Source: Heterodera schachtii (lineage: Eukaryota > Nematoda > Chromadorea > Rhabditida > Heteroderidae). Taken from it: 64,000 nt of DNA. The notes under the pieces are model-generated. The model did not search any database, was not told the origin of the DNA, and worked only from the letters and a program-made list of their open reading frames with translations. Below are positions 11,640 through 22,532 of this stretch, piece by piece (positions within the stretch are counted from its first letter, which is position 1; the number at the start of each line of letters is the position of its first letter). The translations under genes and the position numbers were made by a program. The DNA lies in contig SIJG01000035.1 in the NCBI GenBank assembly GCA_023374025.1, positions 186,001 to 250,000 of the forward strand, given 5' to 3'.

Positions 11640-11828
11640 AGAGTGCGCCGGGACCGGGAATTTTGAGCTTAACCGGGACCGGGACCTTTTTGGGTTGAAA
11701 AACCGGGAATTTTTGGCTGGTAAAACCGGGAAAAAATCGGGACTAGTCCCGGTCCCGGTCAAAACCGGGACCTTGGTACTCAGTTGTACTCAGTTGTCCG
11801 TGTCCAGGTCCCGGTCCCGGCGCACTCT
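11640..11828. mobile_element. 189-bp GC-rich MITE with 20-bp perfect inverted ends
   Basis: Begins AGAGTGCGCCGGGACCGGGA and ends with its exact reverse complement. The interior is made of repeated CCGGGACC words on both strands. The direct repeat AATAGAAAGT at 11630-11639 and 11829-11838 is a 10-bp target duplication, in the range typical of Mutator-like transposases. It carries no gene. A related, less complete copy lies at 27646-27793. Confidence 0.85.
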
Positions 11829-11929
11829 AATAGAAAGTATATATACCTGGCCGATGGATACAAACAGTGAAAATAAAATTTTTTCAAAATTTGCTTAAGA
11901 ATGATGACTAAATTATTAAATTTCGTTTA

Positions 11930-12018
11930 TTCTAGAAAGTTCTAGAAGTTTCTGAACTTTAGTAATACGCAGAAGCTTCGAGAAGTATACAGCTCATATG
12001 TTCTAGAATGTTCCAGAA
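11930..12018. promoter_or_regulatory. Cluster of three heat-shock-element arrays
   Basis: Three runs of alternating TTC and GAA triplets spaced exactly 5 bp apart. They are 11930-11952 (TTC TA GAA AG TTC TA GAA GT TTC, five units), 11972-11984 (GAA GC TTC GA GAA, three units) and 12001-12018 (TTC TA GAA TG TTC CA GAA, four units). This is the textbook binding pattern of heat-shock factor, where each triplet contacts one subunit of the trimer. No obvious heat-shock gene lies next to it, so the sites may sit in a transposon or serve a distant promoter. Confidence 0.75.
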
Positions 12019-12049
12019 GATTTTAATTTTATTGATCAGGAAAAGTCTG

Positions 12050-12281
12050 CGGCTTATTTATTGCGAATTTTTACCGTACCCCTCGCACTAGTGACGTCAT
12101 CATAGTTGATATAGTGGATAATTATCCTTTTTCTGGCAAGTGATTGCGTAGCAGAGTAGTAGTGTGTTGAGTTTACTGGCAAAGCAGAAGTTCGAGTCCG
12201 CTTGCCTGCGGCTTATTTATTCGTAATTTTCACCGGACTACAGTACTCTTCGCAGTGGTGACGTCATTACCACAAGTAATA
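12050..12281. repeat. Diverged direct repeat, each copy with a CRE palindrome
   Basis: CTGCGGCTTATTTATT begins a block at about 12050 and again at about 12207. Each block carries TGACGTCA (12092-12099 and 12259-12266), the perfect cAMP-response-element palindrome bound by CREB/ATF bZIP factors. A tRNA-like sequence lies between them. The layout (repeat, tRNA-like core, repeat) suggests a composite mobile sequence. Factor binding is inferred from the motif only. Confidence 0.55.
12135..12206 (+). other. Degenerate tRNA-like sequence (SINE head or tRNA pseudogene)
   Basis: GGCAAG at the 5' end pairs with CTTGCC at the 3' end, and AGTTCGAGTCC matches a Pol III B box. The T-arm and D-arm do not fold to canonical lengths, so a working tRNA is unlikely. 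Confidence 0.45.
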
Positions 12282-12451
12282 TAAATCGGGTTTTATCCGC
12301 TAAAAACAACGAAAGAGGTAGTTAGCCAAAGTTAGAGGAATTACTAAGAAACAAGGAAATAGTAATGTGATTTGTCTACATAGTGAAGTTGACTCAAGTG
12401 TCATAGGATATAATTTCTTAAAATCGCAATAGAATTTAAAATTTTCGAAGG
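12282..12451 (-). repeat. Conserved TSH 3' flank of copy 5
   Basis: Contains TTTTATCCGCTAAAAACAAC, TAGTTAGCCAAAGTTAGAGG, a CATAGTGAAGTTGACTCAAG segment and the terminal TTTCTTAAAATCGCAATAG. The same ordered blocks follow the stop codon of most TSH copies. Confidence 0.7.
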
Positions 12452-13864
12452 CTAATGAATGGATTTGCCGAATTTTGTTTTCCATCGTCTTAAATTGTCA
12501 GTTGTAATGCCCAATTTTTCGGCAATTTTCGTCTCACTCATCATTGGGTTTCTTTTTCTCATTTCCTCACTTCTTTTCACATATTCCAATTTCTCAACAT
12601 TCGTGTAAATTTTGATCTTTCCTTAACAAAAACCAAATTTTTAAATTAAATTTTATTATTCATAAATATAATAAAATAAAAGTATAAAATTAAACAAAAT
12701 TTACGAATTATCAAGTTTAATTTTCTCTTCCAATCACAAATTGCGTTCAATTTAACACCTATTTTTCCGCTATTTTTCCTTTAATTTTCCAATTCGCTTT
12801 TAAATTGAATTTTTTTGAAAATTCTTCTTCCACTTTTTCAAATTGCTTAATTTTTTCAATTTGCTGTTGCGTTGAAATTTCTTTTTTATACCATAAAATG
12901 CGAAAATAAATCATAAAAAATAAATTATGCCATTTTTTCTTACCAATTTCCTTCTTCAATTCCCTCTTCCATTTGTAAATTTTCTTCCGATTAGTTCCCA
13001 ATTCATTAGCAAGTTTATATTCAATTTTTGCTCTTTCCATTTTTTTATATTTAAACCCATAAATTTTTTCTTTTCTCAATTGATCAAATTTTCTGATCAG
13101 TTCCATTTTTCTTTGGTCACTTTCCTCCATTCTTTCTCTTTTTAGTCCTAATTTTTTCTTTAATTCATAAATTTTGTCCCGATTTGTGCCCAACTTTTTA
13201 GCAATTTTGCGTTCAAATTGAGTATTTGTCAAATTTTTATAATCATTTTCTTTTCGTACTTCCTTTTTCATTAAATTAAATTTATTTAGCATTTCCATTT
13301 CATTTCTTTTTTCGAACTCCTAAGTAAATATTGAAATTATTAGTAAATATTAATCATAAGAACCCAATGAATTTTTAAATAATTTTTCCAAGATTGTTCA
13401 ATTACCATGTCATTGTAATTCTCATCATTTGTAGAATTGCTCTGATCAGTAGACGAAACATTCTGATCACCTTGCTCGTTAAACTCATTTTCAAATGATT
13501 CTTCGCTCAATTGTTCCGTTTCAATTTTTGGCACTTTTATTTTTATTTTTAAATTATTATTTTGTTCCTCCAATGTTTTATCCTTTTTTATTTTTTGCAA
13601 TTCTTTTGGCTTTATGTCTTCCATTTCTTTTTCACTGCAACTTTCTGACTTTATCTTTATTTTCTTAGCATTTTGTTGTTCATAATTTTCATTATCAACT
13701 TCTTCCTTTATGGCATTAATTTCTCCGAATTTTTGTTTTTTGAAGTTTTTTGAGGTCGATGGTTTTAGGTTTTTCCATAAATCATCAAATAAATCTTCAT
13801 CAATTCCGTCAATTACTACGATTTGAAATAAGAAGAAAATATTTAGCAAATTAATTTGTAACAT
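12452..13864 (-). pseudogene. TSH family copy 5, one-base frameshift and lost splice site in E3
   Basis: E1 (13864-13406, 153 codons, MLQINLLNIFFLFQIVVIDG signal peptide), E2 (13319-12944) and E4 (12621-12452, ending FGKSIH) are all open and in phase. E3 (about 12892-12705) has lost one T from a T-run before the third module. This gives a stop after KGKIAEK. Its 3' splice site reads ATG in place of AAG. Reading through intron 2 is in frame but stops at the same place, giving a protein with modules 1 and 2 only. The homopolymer loss could be a sequencing error, but the splice-site change points to real decay. Confidence 0.75.
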
Positions 13865-14216
13865 TATTTTAGTCAAAATATATCTAAAAGAAATTATTTA
13901 ATAAAATTTTAAAATTAATAATTAATTTTCATGTTTTTAAACGTAGTAAAATAATTTATTTGCCATCGCATTAAATTTTACAAAAAATCAGGTTGCTAAA
14001 CAAATTCTTTGGGGAGTATTTTCTGAAATTTTTTCAAGTGATTTCTTAAGGGTGTATTTTCCCGATTTTACTGCATTTTGTATCGAATTTTTCGGAAAAA
14101 AACGCTCAAAAAGGCACCAAAACGGCAAAATGCCAAAAAAGGCATTAAGGCACGAAAATCCCGAAAAAGGCAAAAAAAAAAAACATAATAAAAGTCAACA
14201 TAAACCTCATTCTTAT
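13865..14216. other. Short 5' flank and a low-complexity repeat, no gene
   Basis: 13865-13990 is TSH upstream sequence. 13990-14180 belongs to a dispersed repeat with words such as AGGCACCAAAACGGCAAAATG and a TTAAGGGTGTATTTT motif. It recurs at about 20050-20330, 26800-27170, 44090-44420, 48180-48300, 56465-56560 and 60100-60160. Confidence 0.5.
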
Positions 14217-14380
14217 CAACACTTCCTTTATGGCATTAATTTCTCCAAATTTTGTTTTTTGAAGTTTTTTGAGGTCGATGGCTTTAAGTTTTTCCATAAA
14301 TCATAAATAAATCTTCGTCTTCCGTTAATTAATACGAATAAAAATAAAGAGAGAATAATCAGAAAATTAATTTTTAACAT
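14217..14380 (-). pseudogene. TSH copy 6, E1 fragment
   Basis: First half of E1 in minus orientation. The start codon is at 14380-14378, followed by signal-peptide-like sequence, but the reading frame is broken by several small deletions around the FDDLWK region. The rest of the gene is absent. Confidence 0.75.
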
Positions 14381-15072
14381 TTTTCGTGGAAAAAAAATTC
14401 ACAAAATAAAATTAATTTTGAATTTCTGTTGTATTTTCCTCTTTCCTACGATTATCAATTTTATTTTTTCTTAGCTTGTTGATTATGATTCTTCTTCACG
14501 ACTTTTTGTAATTCAGTAGTAAATTATAAATCAATGGTAATTTGTTGTGTATTAAATGATCAAATAATTCACCTAAAAATTGATAGTTTTAATTTATTTC
14601 CCATTAATAAATGTTGAAGAATAATTTTTTGAAATCTCAAAAACTATATTTTTATTAATTATATTAAATAAATATTCTTCGGTTAGAAAAAAGTTTTGTC
14701 GCACAAAATAAATTTTACAAAAAAAAAAAAAACAAATTGCGAAAAAGCAAAATTGCTCAATATCTAAAATTTATCCGACAGTCTTTTTTCAATTTTACAA
14801 CCTAAAATGACAGGTAGAGAAAGAATTCACAAGAATGGATTTCGACATTTCAAAAGGATTTCGTTTAGGCTGAAAAAGTGAATACAGGCAAATATAACCT
14901 TTTGTAAAAGCCAAATAGATGACGTAAACAAAATGTTAAAAAATAATATAAATCGATTTATCCGCTAAAAATGAAGAAATAGTTCGCCAAAGTGAGAGGA
15001 ATTACAAAGAAAACAGATACAAAGAGATAACTTTCTCTGAAAAGTGAAATTGACCCAACCGATGCTTTTTGT
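14381..15072. other. 5' flank of copy 6 and 3' flank of copy 7
   Basis: 14381-14790 is the TSH 5' flank (TATTCTTCGGTTAGAAAAAA at about 14672). 14810-15072 is a distal and proximal TSH 3' flank (GGATTTCGACATTTCAAAAG, TTTATCCGCTAAAAATGAAG). No gene. Confidence 0.55.
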
Positions 15073-15500
15073 TCAAATTGCAAAAGAATTGAATATTTTT
15101 GAAGACTCACGAATTAATTTGTTACCCAATTTCTTCGTCCATCGTATTAAGTTGGCAATTGGAATGCCTAATTGTTCTGCAATTTTTGTCTTACTCATCA
15201 GTGGGTTCTTTTTTTCATCTCCTCACATTCATTTATATATTCCAATTTCTCGCCATCCGTATAATTTGATCTTTCCTTAATAAAAATCCAGTTTCATTTA
15301 TAATTAATATTAAATTTACGAGTCGTTAAACCTGGTTTTTCTCCTCCATCTATAAATTGTTCTTAATCCAATACCAATTTTTTTCGCAATTTTTTCATCA
15401 ATTTTCTTAGTCGTTTTCAAATTGAATTTTTTATAAATTCTTCTTTCACTTTTTCAAATTGTTCAATTTTTTCGGTTTTTGTTCGATTGAAAAATTTAAA
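15073..15500 (-). pseudogene. TSH copy 7, E3-E4 fragment
   Basis: E3 begins at the donor side at 15320 and runs to about 15495 without a clear acceptor. E4 (15275-15073) has one and two base deletions, so translation stops after about 15 codons. The usual stop TAG is changed to GAG. E1 and E2 are absent upstream, where AT-rich repeats begin. Confidence 0.75.
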
Positions 15501-17858
15501 ATTAATTTTACTTTTTAAAATTTTAACAAAAATGTTGAAAAATCAATTAATGTAAGTTAATCATATTAACTGAATGCATTGCTTGAAAAAGCTTCAAATC
15601 GGTGCAAAGCAACATCATTTCGCAGCAATTGTTCTATCAATAATTAATGCAGTAAATTCAATATTATTTTATTTTTTAAATTTTTAACAAAAAATATTGA
15701 AAAATAATTTGGTATTTTTAATCATATTAATTGAATGCGTCGGTTGAAAATGCATGCGTCAATGAATCAGAATATATTAAAAACACCACAAAGTATTACA
15801 AAGATTTGAATTGATTAACCTCGAATTGATACTTACAATAATCCAATTACCATATGTTTATTTTTAAGTATTTTGGTAATTTTATTAATTTCGCTCACAA
15901 AAATTTTTTCAGTATGTACTGTGATAAATAAATGCTTCAATTAATATTCTTTTATTTACCTATTTAAGTATCACACCGCAGCAAACAACCGAGACTCAAA
16001 AAATTTTTAATCTAACTTTTTTTTTGTAAATAGCCATATTACTTTTAATTCAATTACAAATGGATTTAGGCTCAATGCTCAAGAATGGACAATTTTTTCG
16101 ACTTTTCAAAATTATTTAGTTTTTGTGGAAAAAGTAATATAAATATAATCTTTTGTAAAAACTAAAAAGATGTAAAATATTTATTAAATGAAAAAAAAAA
16201 GTTATACAAATCGATTTATCCGCTAAAATGAAGAGATAGTTCGCCAAAGTTAGAGGAATTTCAAAGAAAACAGAAACAAAGAGATAGTACAATAAGCTTT
16301 TCTCTGCCTAGTGAAATTGACCTAACTGATGCTTTCTCTTAAAATTGCAATAGAAATTTAAAATTTTTGAAAGCTTAAAATTTGATTCTTAAATTTTGAT
16401 TTGAAACTTAGCAAGCTAATAAAGCAATTCAAGGGCTATCGTATGATACCAAGATTGAGCAATTTGGTTGTGTCTGAGAAAAGTTATGAGTTGATTTAGT
16501 CAAAAATTTAGCAAATTTGCACTTTTTATCAAGCACCCAAATTTGCACTTTTTGTGAAGTGACCTAGCACCGGAAGATAGTAACAGCGGAGAGAGGGAAA
16601 TGTTTTTTGATTTATGATAAATCAAATTATGGGGCATAAAGAGACAATTATTTGCCCAAAAGGTCCTAGACTTTGGAATAAAATTTAAAATGCTAATTTA
16701 ATCTGACATCAAATTCTTTTAAATTCAAAAAATTCACCGCCGATGCCTATCGGAACCGCCGGACTCTTTTCTTTTAAGAGACTAAAAAATTAAAACTTTT
16801 TCAAGAAAATTTATTTAAATTTTCACTCTTTCAAGAATTTAATAAAAAGCTCAAAAAATGTGAAAAATATTTTTGTGCCTTTTTTCTCAAAAAATATTAT
16901 TTAATTTTGTATTTTTTTCGAATTATTGGACTGAAAAAACAAAAATCAATAATTTAGCCAAGCTCTTGGAATGCCATTTTATTCTGTACCAAAAAACTAA
17001 TTAAATTAACAAAAATATTTTTAAATTTACCAGCTTGGCAGTTGGAGTTTTTCAATTTTAATTCTTAATAAAATAAAAAAAAAATGAATTTTTAATTAGT
17101 TTTATATCAACAATTCCAATGCGCAACAAATAAATGCATAAAAAATCATAATTTCATTGAAGGCTTTTCTTTCTTCAAATTTGTGAATAGTGCTCCATTT
17201 TCATCATAGGTCAGCTGAAATTTACACTTAGTAAATTTAAAAAATTCATTTATGAAAGTGAACGGATTTATTTTGGTGAAAAAAAATCCAACAATATACG
17301 AACTATGTACAAAAATTTAAAAAATAAGGACAAAAAAGCTTAAAGTATTGATGTTGTATTTTTTGAAATTTAATCTTTCAATTTAGAGGAGCATATTTTT
17401 TGTTTATGAAATTGCCGAATAAGGACAAAAAATGAGACTATGGGAAATTATTGAAATAAAAACGCATTGCCAAAAATGCTATTTCTTTTAATTATTAGGC
17501 ACAAAATAAACATAAAATAAATTGGAATATACAAATCTATGCCTTTCATTGTATAATTAATTTCAAATAAAATAAAAATTGTTTTAAATGAATTTCAATT
17601 AATAATTTTTCGTCATTTTTTTTTACTGTTTCCGGTGAGTCGGGCTCTTCTAAATTTGTTCCTCCTTCATTTTCTTTCCATCATCATGTGAAGGATGATG
17701 ATGGTGATCGGCTATAAACCGTGCTGAACTGCTTGCCGATGTTTGTGCTGTTGGCAAATTGCGCTGTTTTAGATGAAATGACGATGGCACCTAAAAGAAT
17801 TTTTGTGCAGACTTTAGCTATGCCATTAGCAATTATTTGGATAGTGCTCGAAACTCGA
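15501..17858. other. Repeat-rich stretch with a solitary TSH 3' flank
   Basis: 15520-15760 contains two diverged copies of a TTTTTAACAAAAATGTTGAA-like repeat. About 16070-16375 is a TSH 3' flank with no exon attached, ending abruptly at about 16378. 16736-16771 carries the GC-rich palindromic motif CCTATCGGAACCGCCGG that also occurs at 21.2-21.5 and 56.6 kb. 16780-17600 is AT-rich with nothing recognised. A GC-richer patch at 17640-17860 is open in places on both strands and could be an old exon, but I cannot identify it. Confidence 0.45.
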
Positions 17859-17930
17859 TTTTCCGTAGCTCAGTCGGTTAGATCATTACTCGAATTGGTT
17901 TAGTCGTGGGTTCGCGTCCCACCGGCGGCA
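17859..17930 (+). other. tRNA-like pseudogene
   Basis: TAGCTCAGTCGG is a good Pol III A box, and GTGGGTTCGCGTCCCAC forms a perfect T-arm with a B box. The anticodon arm has mismatches, and the 5' end (TTTTCCG) does not pair with the 3' end (CGGCGGC). It is therefore a tRNA-derived relic or SINE head rather than a functional gene. Confidence 0.55.
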
Positions 17931-18230
17931 AGTTAAATTTGGTGTTATCACTTTGACAAAATTTAGTGTTTATCGCAATTTTACTCTCTAACATTTCAAT
18001 GCTCGCCTTTTTGTCTGGTAGCCATTTTATCAAAAATAAGCCGAAAATATAAAAAAAAAATCATTTAAAATAATTTCGTATTTGCATGGCACTTTTTCGC
18101 GAATTTACGAGTTTTTGGGATCATTTTATGATTGATTTGGTAGATGCACCTGCAGCGATGGATGACTCTTGCAACGGTTGAATTCTAATTAATTTAATTT
18201 ATTTGTAAATAAAATTGCTTTTACTTTAAG

Positions 18231-18390
18231 AAAAGGCCAAAATTTACACGGATGTTGAGAAATTGTAGTGAGGAAATGAAAAACAAGGTAACCCAATGAT
18301 AAGTGAAAGAAAAATTGCCGAAAAAATTGGGTATCGGCTGTAGAAATTTAAGACGATGGAAGAAGATTCGGCACCAAATCGGACAATTAG
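18231..18390 (+). pseudogene. TSH copy 8, E4 fragment on the plus strand
   Basis: Starts after a TTACTTTAAG acceptor-like site with the usual KIYTDVEKL start. A deletion removes the EYVKR codons and creates a TAG. The module signature (IAEKIGYRL..LRRWKK-like) is recognisable downstream in a shifted frame. It stands alone without other exons. Confidence 0.7.
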
Positions 18391-19194
18391 GTTTTCGATC
18401 ATTTATAAATTCGGTTGTTCAGTATTTTATCAGTTTTTTCGGTTGCTGTATTTTGCTGAGAAATACAATTTTTCATACCATGAGCTTTTTGTATGCATTT
18501 TAAAAAGAAGTAATGCCGAATTTAACATAATTATTCTCGTTGCGCCCCAAATTTAAACAACTTTTTTTAGATTTTTTTTATCAGGGGTCCTATCATAATA
18601 ATCACAAAGTTAAATTGATGTTATTTCTTTGCCCATCTTTTCATATTTGAACAATACTTGCAATTCTAATAATGAAAATGATTTTACTTTCATATAATTT
18701 ACTGATTTAAAACAAGCCAAATCGCAGTGAGTCATCATTATGGTCGCTACTTTTGTTATTTAACTATTTTTTGCTTAATTGTTTTGAAGAAAGGAACTCA
18801 AAAAGGCATTTAGCGCTAAGTATCCTCTATTAGCCTGCAAAATTGTGAAAAATTACATTAAAGTTCAAAAAAGTTATGGTTAAAAATGAGGCTTTCTGTA
18901 ATTGTAAAATTGAAAAATTAAACTGTCTGATAAATCTTTGATATTGAGCACTTTACTTTTTCGCAATTGTAAAATTTAATTTGTGCGCCAAACTTTTTCC
19001 TAACCGAAGAATATTTATTTAATATAATTAATAATAAAGTTTTTGAGACTTCAAAAAAATAATAAATTACAAAAGTCGTGAAGAAGAATCATAATCAACA
19101 AGCAAAGAAAAAATAAAAATGATAATCGTAGGAAAGAGGAAAATACAAAAGAAATTCAAAATTAATTTTATTTGTGAATTTTTGGCCCCGAAAA
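18391..19194. other. Repeats and a TSH 5' flank on the plus strand
   Basis: 18400-18560 has overlapping short open frames with no similarity I recognise. About 18790-18885 (TATCCTCTATTAGCCTGCAA, AGTTATGGTTAAAAATGA) is a piece of a dispersed inverted-repeat family also at 50.4 and 60.4 kb. 18905-19190 is the TSH 5' flank (CCTAACCGAAGAATATTTAT) in plus orientation. Confidence 0.5.
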
Positions 19195-19262
19195 ATGCTG
19201 AAAATTAATTTTCTTTATTTTCTTCTTATTTTTATTCGTATTAATTGACGGAAGATTATTCA
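19195..19262 (+). pseudogene. TSH copy 9, start of E1 only
   Basis: ATG followed by MLKINF-type signal-peptide codons and the ATTGACGGAAGATT region, then sequence unrelated to TSH. The frame is lost within about 17 codons. Confidence 0.7.
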
Positions 19263-19429
19263 TTCATCTTAAATGACCGTTGGTTGTACTCATAAATAGT
19301 TAGTTCACGGCACCCCAAAACCCTCGTGATTCCCGTGATCCGTGATCACGGCCAGCCCTGATCCCAACCCAAACCAATCCTGCCCCTCTCATTTCCAATG
19401 TTATCGTGCCATTTCTTCCTATTCACCTC

Positions 19430-19780
19430 TGTTGCATATGCCATCCATTTCTCTTATTCCCTTTGTGTTTTTGCCGTCATTACCCCTCATCCTATCCAAA
19501 GTCCATCCCCTTTGTGTCAGTATATAAGTCCTACCAATTTCCCGCCTCGGGGGCTGCCAGCAGATGTCTGCGGTGGGTTAGTCTGTGCTATTCCTTGCCT
19601 TTGGCAATCCTTTCCCATGCACTCTAACCACCCAAAATGCTCTGAGGTTGTTGTTGACCCAAACTTATTCCCGGTTTTTAACTCATAATTATTTTGTTAA
19701 TGCTTTTCCTTCAATAAATTCCTCTCTCTAAAAACCCTAATTTGAAATGGCTTAAAGTCTTAAAACCCGGGGACGCAACA
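19430..19780 (+). repeat. Possible solo LTR
   Basis: Starts TGTTGC and ends GCAACA, a short inverted terminus. Inside are a TATA-like TATATAAG at about 19520 and AATAAA at about 19713, in promoter then polyadenylation order. The base composition is much more GC-rich than the surroundings. No flanking target duplication was seen and no internal region follows, so this is tentative. The overlapping open frames here (19342-19688) are probably not genes. Confidence 0.35.
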
Positions 19781-20840
19781 TTTTCCAAAAAATAAAAATA
19801 AAAGCGCCTAAGTTTTGATTTTTAGCTAAACTGTTTTTCCTAGTAGGAAGTATGGAAAGTTTTTTATTTAGGAGTAATTTAAATATTCTATATCGGAAAT
19901 GGATTTTTTCCATTTTAATATTTATATTTAGGCATTAAAAAGACCAAACATTAATGTTTTTATTAAATATCATGGGGCAATTAAAAATCTGGCAAATTAA
20001 TGGAAAATACAATAAAAATTTTAATTTTTTGGGGGGGGGGGAACCATGATTATTAGTAGAGATTCTTTTTTTAAGCAAATGCCTAAAATTTTTGCGCACT
20101 TAATACGCACAGATAAGCACGAAAAACGCATTTTCCGCGGTTGGGTGTCTACGATGACTTTTATAATGCCTATTTTTGCCTATTTCGGGGTTTTTGTGCC
20201 TAATGTGCCTATTTGCAGGATTTTCGAAAAATCCTTAACAAAAACGCAATAAAAACGAAAAACACACCCCCTAAGAAATGACCCGAAAAAATTTTCAGAA
20301 AATACACCCCTAAGAATTGAAAAAAATTTTCAAAAAAAAATCCCAAAATTTAATATTTTTTTCTCAATAAAAATTTTTGTTTTAAAAATTTGTCCTTATC
20401 TGGAAAAACTTGCATGATTTACTCCAGTAAAAATGAAAACAAATTAATTTTTGAATTTGTTATCGTGTGCTCAATTAAAAAATTAAAAATAAAAATGGAA
20501 ATAAATTTGAAAAAACAAAGAAAAAAAAATGTTTGAAATCCCAAAAATTTTTTGGCAAATATTATATTGTTTTTCAAACATTCTCAGCTGATAAGCCATA
20601 TTTTCAGGATCCTTGATTATTGAAGCATCTTCGCGGCGAATCTAAAAATTTTTCTCAAAAAATTGTTGATATATTTAAATTCGTAGTGTGCCAAAAAATA
20701 AAAAATAAAAATTCTTGCTGCACTAAAATTTCATTTTTTTTTTACTTTTTTCAATTTTTATACAATATTAATTTTAACTTTTATATTAGAATTACTTAAT
20801 AAATTCAATTTTATAATTGGTTTTGCATAAGAATTTTAAT
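19781..20840. other. Low-complexity and repeat sequence, no gene
   Basis: A run of 10 or more G at about 20031-20041. 20050-20330 is the dispersed repeat with GTGCCTATTTGC and CACCCCTAAGAATTG words. The remainder is AT-rich. Nothing coding recognised. Confidence 0.5.
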
Positions 20841-20901
20841 TCCATCAATTAGAACGAAAAAAAAGAAGGAAAAAAATAATTATCAAATTAATTTGAAGCA
20901 T
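20841..20901 (-). pseudogene. TSH copy 10, start of E1 only
   Basis: ATG at 20901-20899 followed by MLQINLIIIF-type signal-peptide codons, then frame loss. A 1.4-kb transposable element sits immediately on its 5' side. Confidence 0.7.
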
Positions 20902-20909
20902 TTTTTATT

Positions 20910-22318
20910 AGGGTTAAGCCCCGACCCCGAGCCCCCCGACCCGACCCGAGACGTTTTTTGGACCGATCCCCCGACCCGACCCCCGACATGTCATCCCCCG
21001 AGGTCCCCGACCCCCGACTTTTTGCCCCTCGACCCCCCGACACTATTTCGGGGGATTGGTGACTCCGAGCGTTTTAAAAATTTAAAGTTAATTCATCCAC
21101 GAAGGAGGGAAATATTGAAAAATTTTGAGATTTTGAACAAATTTTCTTAATAAAATTCATTAAAAATTACGAAAAACTTTCCGTTGGCGCCTATCGGCAC
21201 CGCCGGCCCCCTAAAACCATGGTGCCGATCGGTAATTTTTCAAAATATGAACACCAAGGCCGAAAAATAAGATTTTAGGGTCAAAAATAATAACATTTGG
21301 CAACATTTTTCAAATCAGTAAATTTTTACAATTTATTTGATCAAAATGCTATCAAATTTAAGGCCGACGGTGCCGATAGGCGCCGCCGGGAGAATTTTTT
21401 GAAAATTTGAGTTCATTTTGCCCACAGATTTTCACCAAAAATGACCAATTTTTGCGCGATTTTGAGCCAAATTTTTAAGAACAAATAAGCTTTTGCGAAC
21501 CGGCGGTGCCGATAGGTGCCGCCGGAAATAAAATTGAAAATTGGGAGTTTTTGGTACATTTTTTACACAAAAAAGGCCATTTTAAATTTTTTTTTTTTTT
21601 CAAAACCAGCGAAATAAAACATTAATCAGAAAAAATTTAAAAAGTTTAGGTAAAGCCTGAAAGTAAGAAAATCTTAGAAATAAGGACAAATTTCAGTAAA
21701 TTCGGGATCAAAAGATCAAAAAAATTTTGCGGCAGACCTTAAAATTTCTTGAAAAATAGTGACATTATGCCATAAAATTTCAAAATTATAAATATATTTA
21801 AGAAAGAACAATTTTCGTCGCGACCCCAAAATTATAAATTCTTATAAATAAGAACAAATGGAGGCCCCTGGTTTAAAGGCCAGCTTGGACTCAAAAAATG
21901 GCTTTTTACATTGTAAAAACAGGAATTCTAACTGAAAATTTTCAAAACCAGCATTTAACCAACAAGAATCATCATTTGGGGTCAAAATCAGCACTTAGGA
22001 AATTTAGTCAAAATGAAAAAACATGCTTTTTTTTTTCTTATAAATAAGAATAAATGGAGGCCCCTGGTTTAAATGCCAGCTTGGACTCACTCTTGCTGGC
22101 GCTAACGAAATCAGATGATTAAAGTGAAAAAAGGGAAGATTTACGAACATTTAAAAATAAAAATTGAGTTTTTCGTTAAAAAATTTTGTTGATCACTACC
22201 CGATCGGGGTCCCCGACCCCCGACAATTGAGCTCCCCCCCACCCGACCCCCGACATGTCGCCCCCCGAGGTCCCCGGCCCCCGACTTTTTGCCCCCCGAG
22301 GGCTCGGGGCTTAACCCT
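20910..22318. mobile_element. 1.4-kb non-autonomous element with CCCCGACC-rich ends
   Basis: Begins AGGGTTAAGCCCCGA and ends with CGGGGCTTAACCCT, imperfect inverted termini. ATTTTTTATT is repeated on both sides (20900-20909 and 22319-22328), a 10-bp target duplication. The ends are packed with CCCCCGACC words. The interior is AT-rich and includes three copies of a palindromic GGTGCCGATAGGCGCCGCCGG-like motif (21184-21207, 21364-21390, 21501-21525). It also holds a direct repeat at about 21835-21900 and 22030-22090. No transposase was found. A rearranged copy lies at 49040-49612. It inserted just upstream of the first codons of TSH copy 10. Confidence 0.8.
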
Positions 22319-22532
22319 ATTTTTTATTATAAAATATTTTAAACAAAAAGTTTATGGGTTTCTGATTGTATTTATAAGTCAGCAGTACTTATACTTGATC
22401 GAAAACCTTAAAAATATAATGAGTATTATTAAAATATATTTTTTTAAATAAAATTTAATTTCAAAAAATGATTATAGAGTGATTTTAAACAACGAATAAT
22501 TGGCGGAGTTCAGCATTTGGCTATTTTTGCAG

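Noticed and set aside
17859..17930. A functional tRNA gene
   Set aside because: The T-arm and Pol III boxes are good, but the acceptor stem does not pair and the anticodon stem has mismatches.
19342..19688. Three overlapping plus-strand open frames of 61-96 codons
   Set aside because: They overlap in different frames within a GC-rich stretch that looks like an LTR. No frame is favoured and none resembles a protein family.
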